A program made the translations under genes and the position numbers. A stretch of DNA of 64,000 nt from Nitriliruptor sp040882055. GTDB lineage: Bacteria; Actinomycetota; Nitriliruptoria; Nitriliruptorales; Nitriliruptoraceae. The DNA is taken from contig JBBECA010000048.1 in the NCBI GenBank assembly GCA_040882055.1, positions 49,725 through 113,724 of the forward strand. Reading direction: 5' to 3'. The notes under the pieces were generated by a model that was given only the letters and a program-made list of their open reading frames with translations, had not been told where the DNA came from and made no database searches. How positions within the stretch are numbered: position 1 is the first letter of the stretch; every line of letters starts with the position of its first letter. Positions 61,272-64,000 of the stretch are shown here, piece after piece.

Positions 61272-62441
61272 GTGGGTGCCGGCAGCACGCTGCCAGAGGT
61301 CGCCGTCACCGAGCGGTTCGCGAGCATCGGCCCGATGGATGAGGTCCGCGCCACGGCGGGCGACCGCCCCGGCGGGGCGAGACTCGCGGCGCTCCTCGAG
61401 GCCGCACCCGACCTCCGGCAGGCGGTGATCGACTCGGGCGAGGTTGCCGGCGTCGCGACCGGGGAGCTCGTCACCTACCCCTACCCCACCGTCTTCGCGC
61501 TGTGGCGTGCCGCGCTGTCGCCCGCTCCGGTCGTCTGGCTCACCGCCCGCTTCCTGGTGGTCCAGTGGGACGAGGTGGCCCGGCGCGGGCGACGGACCGC
61601 CGCTCCTCGCCGTCGGACCCTGCTCTGGGGCGCCGTGGACCAGGACCGCGCCGCGACCACGCCGGCAGCGCTCCGCCTCGGCCCGCGGACCCTCGTGCCC
61701 GACCGCCTGCTGACGACCAGACACGGCACCGTGCTCGGCCACCTCCGCGCCCTCGGCATCGACGCCGGCGACGTCGACTTCGTCGCCGTCGATCACCTCC
61801 AGGCGCAGGACCTCCGTCGGATGCTCGGTACGACCCGGCCAGCACCCGACCTCGGCGTCCCCGACGCGCCGCTGCCCGGGTGGTTCCCGAACGCCACGCT
61901 CGTCACCTCGCACCGGGAGTGGGAGTCCCTCCGCCAGCTCCACCCGCTGCAGGCGCCCTGGTACCAGCCGGAGACCTTCCGTGACCTCGACCCGGACCGC
62001 GTCGCGCTCGTCGACGGCGACGCACAGCTCGGACCCGGGGTGGCCCTGATCGCGACCCCCGGCCACACGGCGGGCACGATGAGCCTGGTGCTCAACACCA
62101 CCGAGGGGGTCTGGGTCAGCTCGGGCAACGGGGTCGCGGCCGAGAGCTACGCCCCTCGCGCGTCGAGGATCGCGGGGCTGCGTCGGCACGCGGTGGAGTG
62201 GGGGCACGACGTGGTGCTCAACGCCAACACCCCGGAGCGGGTCGGCGACCACTACGACGCGATGGTCCTCGAACGCTCGCTCGCCGACCCCTCGCCGGAG
62301 GCGCCCTTCCCGCGCTGCTTCCCGCTGGGGGAGCTGACCGCATCGCGGTTCGCGCCGGGCCTGTCCCCCACCCACGTGCACGGGCACATCACCAGCGGCA
62401 CGATCCGGGGTGGTTCGGTCCGCACGATCGCGGTGGCCTAG
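61272..62441 (+). CDS. Metallo-beta-lactamase-fold-like protein with a degenerate metal motif
   Basis: Protein of 389 aa of uncertain function. IATPGHTAGTMSLVLNTTEG is the typical second-histidine motif of MBL hydrolases. However, the expected HxHxDH is replaced by VAVDHLQAQDLRRML, which keeps one His and one Asp only. The C-terminal part VLNANTPERVGDHYDAMVLE resembles the end of some MBL-type proteins. The GTG at 61272 has GGAGGAG about 6 nt upstream. It may bind fewer metals, or be non-enzymatic. It diverges from acnA and precedes the M15 peptidase gene by 144 bp. Confidence 0.7.
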   Translation: MGAGSTLPEVAVTERFASIGPMDEVRATAGDRPGGARLAALLEAAPDLRQAVIDSGEVAGVATGELVTYPYPTVFALWRAALSPAPVVWLTARFLVVQWDEVARRGRRTAAPRRRTLLWGAVDQDRAATTPAALRLGPRTLVPDRLLTTRHGTVLGHLRALGIDAGDVDFVAVDHLQAQDLRRMLGTTRPAPDLGVPDAPLPGWFPNATLVTSHREWESLRQLHPLQAPWYQPETFRDLDPDRVALVDGDAQLGPGVALIATPGHTAGTMSLVLNTTEGVWVSSGNGVAAESYAPRASRIAGLRRHAVEWGHDVVLNANTPERVGDHYDAMVLERSLADPSPEAPFPRCFPLGELTASRFAPGLSPTHVHGHITSGTIRGGSVRTIAVA

Positions 62442-62446
62442 CCTGC
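62439..62446 (+). promoter_or_regulatory. Candidate -10 box overlapping a stop codon, before the M15 gene
   Basis: TAGCCTGC begins with the TAG stop of the upstream gene (62439-62441). The M15 gene starts 140 nt further on, so a long leader would result. The assignment is weak. Confidence 0.25.
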
Positions 62447-62585
62447 CGGACGGCCGGCGGACTGCGCTCCGCGCACGCCGTAGCGCGGTGGCGTCCTGAT
62501 GCGTCACCCGGGACACCGCCGATGCGTTCACGGTGCAGGGGCCGGGGGCGAGGACCGGCCCGGAAACCGTCCGACGGGAGAGCGC

Positions 62586-63953
62586 GTGCGGGACCTGCGT
62601 GGACAGCTCGGCGGCGTCACCGGTCAGGTGACCCGCGCGCTGCGTCGGACCGATCGTCCCGGCGCGGTCGTCGTGGCCGGCCTCCTGACCCTCGCGCTGA
62701 TGACCACGTTCACCTCCCCCGCGGCCGACATGCCGTCTCGGGAGCTCGCCGCTGCGCCAGCGGACCGCCCCGAGGTCGTCGACCCCGAGCCCGAGAGCAC
62801 CTCCCCGGCGCTCGGCGACACGCGTGGGGCGGGCCTCGTCACCGACGACCGCGGGTTCGACACCAGCCTGCCGGAGCTCAGCGACGGCGACCGCGAGCTG
62901 ACCCCGTTCGTGGGCAGCCCCGTGGGCGACCTCGCCGAGGACGAGGTCGTGCCGGCCGATCTCATCGTCCGTACCGACCGCGTCGACGTCGCCGAGCTGG
63001 CGGAACCGCTCGCCGGCGCCACCCACGTCGCCCCGGCCGCTGCGCTGGACGCGACGACCACCGCGGCGGCGGAGGACGGCCCGGCGGAGGTGTCGATCCT
63101 CGGCGTCGACGGTGCGACCTTCCGTCCGCTCGCCCCGGAGGTCACGGCGGCCGCCGACGCCGTCTGGGACCGCTTCGCCGACGGGGACGTCCTGGTCGCG
63201 CACGAGTTCGCCGAGGAGCTCGGCCTCGAGCTCGGCGGCACCCTCGTCCTGCGCACCGACACCGCCACCGTCCCGGTCCGCATCGGCGCCTTCGCCGCCA
63301 ACGGCGCGCCGTCCCTGGCGGACGTGCTGGTCCCGGTGGATGTTGCCGCGTTGCTCGGCACCGATGCACCCAACACCCTCATCGTCTCCGCCGCCGAGGA
63401 GCCGGAAGCGCTCGGTGACGCCCTCGCCGAGGCGACCGGCGGCGAGGTCGAGCTCCGGCGGAAGTCCGCGCCTGCGGTGGCCGAGCGCCAGACGACCCGC
63501 AGCACCCCCTCCGGGAAGATCGAGCCGTTCTCCTACACCAGCCGCGCCGACGGCCGCATCTCCATCCACGGGGACTGGGTCGCACGCAACATCACCCGCG
63601 TCCAGCTGCCGGGCATGGCCTCCACCTCGTGCCACCGCATCATGATCCCGCAGCTGCTGGCCGCGGTCGAGGAGCTGATCGAACGCGACCTGTACAGCCA
63701 CCTCGACCCGTCCCAGTTCGCCGGCTGCTTCGTGGCACGGCACATCGACTGGAAGCCGAGCAAGCCGCTGTCGATGCACGCCTGGGGGTTGGCGATCGAC
63801 TTCAACACCCGTGACAACTGGCTCGGCGCCGAACCGAAGATGGACCGCCGCGTGGTCGAGGTCTTCGAGCGGTGGGGCTTCGAGTGGGGCGGCCACTGGA
63901 ACCGCCCGGACGGGATGCACTTCGAGCTGGACCGGATCGTACCGACCGGTTGA
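62586..63953 (+). CDS. Secreted/anchored M15 (D-Ala-D-Ala carboxypeptidase-type) peptidase with MacB/FtsX-like domain
   Basis: Cell-wall peptidase of 455 aa. A membrane helix (about residues 26-42, RPGAVVVAGLLTLALMTTF) is followed by a Pro/Glu/Asp-rich linker. Residues about 124-292 resemble the extracellular domain of MacB/FtsX-type ABC permeases (ILGVDGATFRPLAP, then VAHEFAEELGLELGGTLVLR and VRIGAFAANG). The C-terminal M15 domain has SMHAWGLAIDFNTRDN and WGFEWGGHWNRPDGMHFEL, giving zinc ligands His398, Asp405 and His445. Two cysteines (349, 381) may pair. The GTG at 62586 follows GGGAG by 5 nt. It probably trims peptidoglycan stem peptides. Confidence 0.82.
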   Translation: MRDLRGQLGGVTGQVTRALRRTDRPGAVVVAGLLTLALMTTFTSPAADMPSRELAAAPADRPEVVDPEPESTSPALGDTRGAGLVTDDRGFDTSLPELSDGDRELTPFVGSPVGDLAEDEVVPADLIVRTDRVDVAELAEPLAGATHVAPAAALDATTTAAAEDGPAEVSILGVDGATFRPLAPEVTAAADAVWDRFADGDVLVAHEFAEELGLELGGTLVLRTDTATVPVRIGAFAANGAPSLADVLVPVDVAALLGTDAPNTLIVSAAEEPEALGDALAEATGGEVELRRKSAPAVAERQTTRSTPSGKIEPFSYTSRADGRISIHGDWVARNITRVQLPGMASTSCHRIMIPQLLAAVEELIERDLYSHLDPSQFAGCFVARHIDWKPSKPLSMHAWGLAIDFNTRDNWLGAEPKMDRRVVEVFERWGFEWGGHWNRPDGMHFELDRIVPTG

Positions 63954-64000
63954 CCGAGCGGGTCGGTCGAGCACCCGCAGCCCGTCGCCCAGCTCCTAAG

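Noticed and set aside
61134..63974. Very long minus-strand open frame continuing upstream of aconitase, about 945 extra codons
   Set aside because: It is antisense to two well-supported plus-strand genes, its translation is Arg/Gly/Asp-rich with no domain, and the aconitase N-terminus and ribosome site are at 61133. Long stop-free shadows are expected in DNA this GC-rich.

Overview
The window is a very GC-rich chromosomal segment of an actinobacterium. It carries the actinobacterial Pup-proteasome system (pup, dop, arc/mpa, prcB, prcA, pafA, pafB, pafC) next to tatA, tatC and a HelY-type helicase, as in Mycobacterium tuberculosis. It also has DUF4193 and DUF2017 proteins, ClpS, a mycobacterial-type SerC and an LLM-class F420-type oxidoreductase. 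Gene order and divergence from mycobacteria and streptomycetes would fit a deep-branching lineage such as Nitriliruptoria, but the sequence alone does not prove that. No phage, IS element or CRISPR array was found. This is core-genome territory, with GTG starts the norm and many genes joined by 4-nt GTGA or ATGA overlaps.

Layout. 1-7.4 kb: partial serC (minus) diverging from a class I aminotransferase (plus), then a BmpA/NupABC-type ABC importer (lipoprotein, ATPase, two permeases; minus). 7.6-11.6 kb: two hypothetical proteins, ahcY and aat (minus). 11.7-14.3 kb: a stand-alone 5'-3' exonuclease overlapping murJ (plus). 14.3-20.5 kb: LLM oxidoreductase, DUF2017-clpS pair, cold-shock protein, small proteins, a RecB-family Fe-S nuclease, hisN-like phosphatase and tRNA-Glu(UUC). 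20.6-23.4 kb: polyprenol-phosphate mannosyltransferase, lnt and a DUF4193 zinc-ribbon protein. After a 531-bp gap, 23.9-28.5 kb holds an amidohydrolase, a diaminohexanoate-dehydrogenase-like protein, a membrane protein, a GNAT and an Xaa-Pro peptidase. 28.6-33.8 kb: glpD (plus) facing a dagK-like kinase, Fe-S protein and alkyl-DHAP-synthase-like flavoprotein (minus). 33.9-43.7 kb: helY, tatC, tatA, small proteins, pafC, pafB, pafA, a pterin dehydratase (plus) and prcA.

43.8-53.3 kb: prcB, then a 5-oxoprolinase cassette (pxpC, pxpB, pxpA) and an MFS transporter wedged between prcB and pup, then pup, dop, arc and trmI. 53.3-61.1 kb: a ThiS/MoaD-TtuA fusion, a GH65 enzyme, engB, msrA and aconitase. 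61.3-64 kb: a metallo-beta-lactamase-like protein and a secreted M15 peptidase with an extra MacB/FtsX-like domain (plus).

Themes. Protein turnover is heavily represented: the Pup-proteasome, ClpS, an L/F-transferase, PxpABC and MsrA. tRNA maturation appears as trmI (m1A58) beside a TtuA-type 2-thiolase carrying its own ubiquitin-like sulfur-carrier domain, so two ubiquitin-like systems sit within about 6 kb. Envelope biogenesis appears as MurJ, Lnt with a Ppm-type enzyme, Tat, the M15 peptidase and a glycerophospholipid module. The most novel-looking items are the ThiS-TtuA fusion, the MacB-like/M15 fusion and the pxpABC insertion in the proteasome locus.
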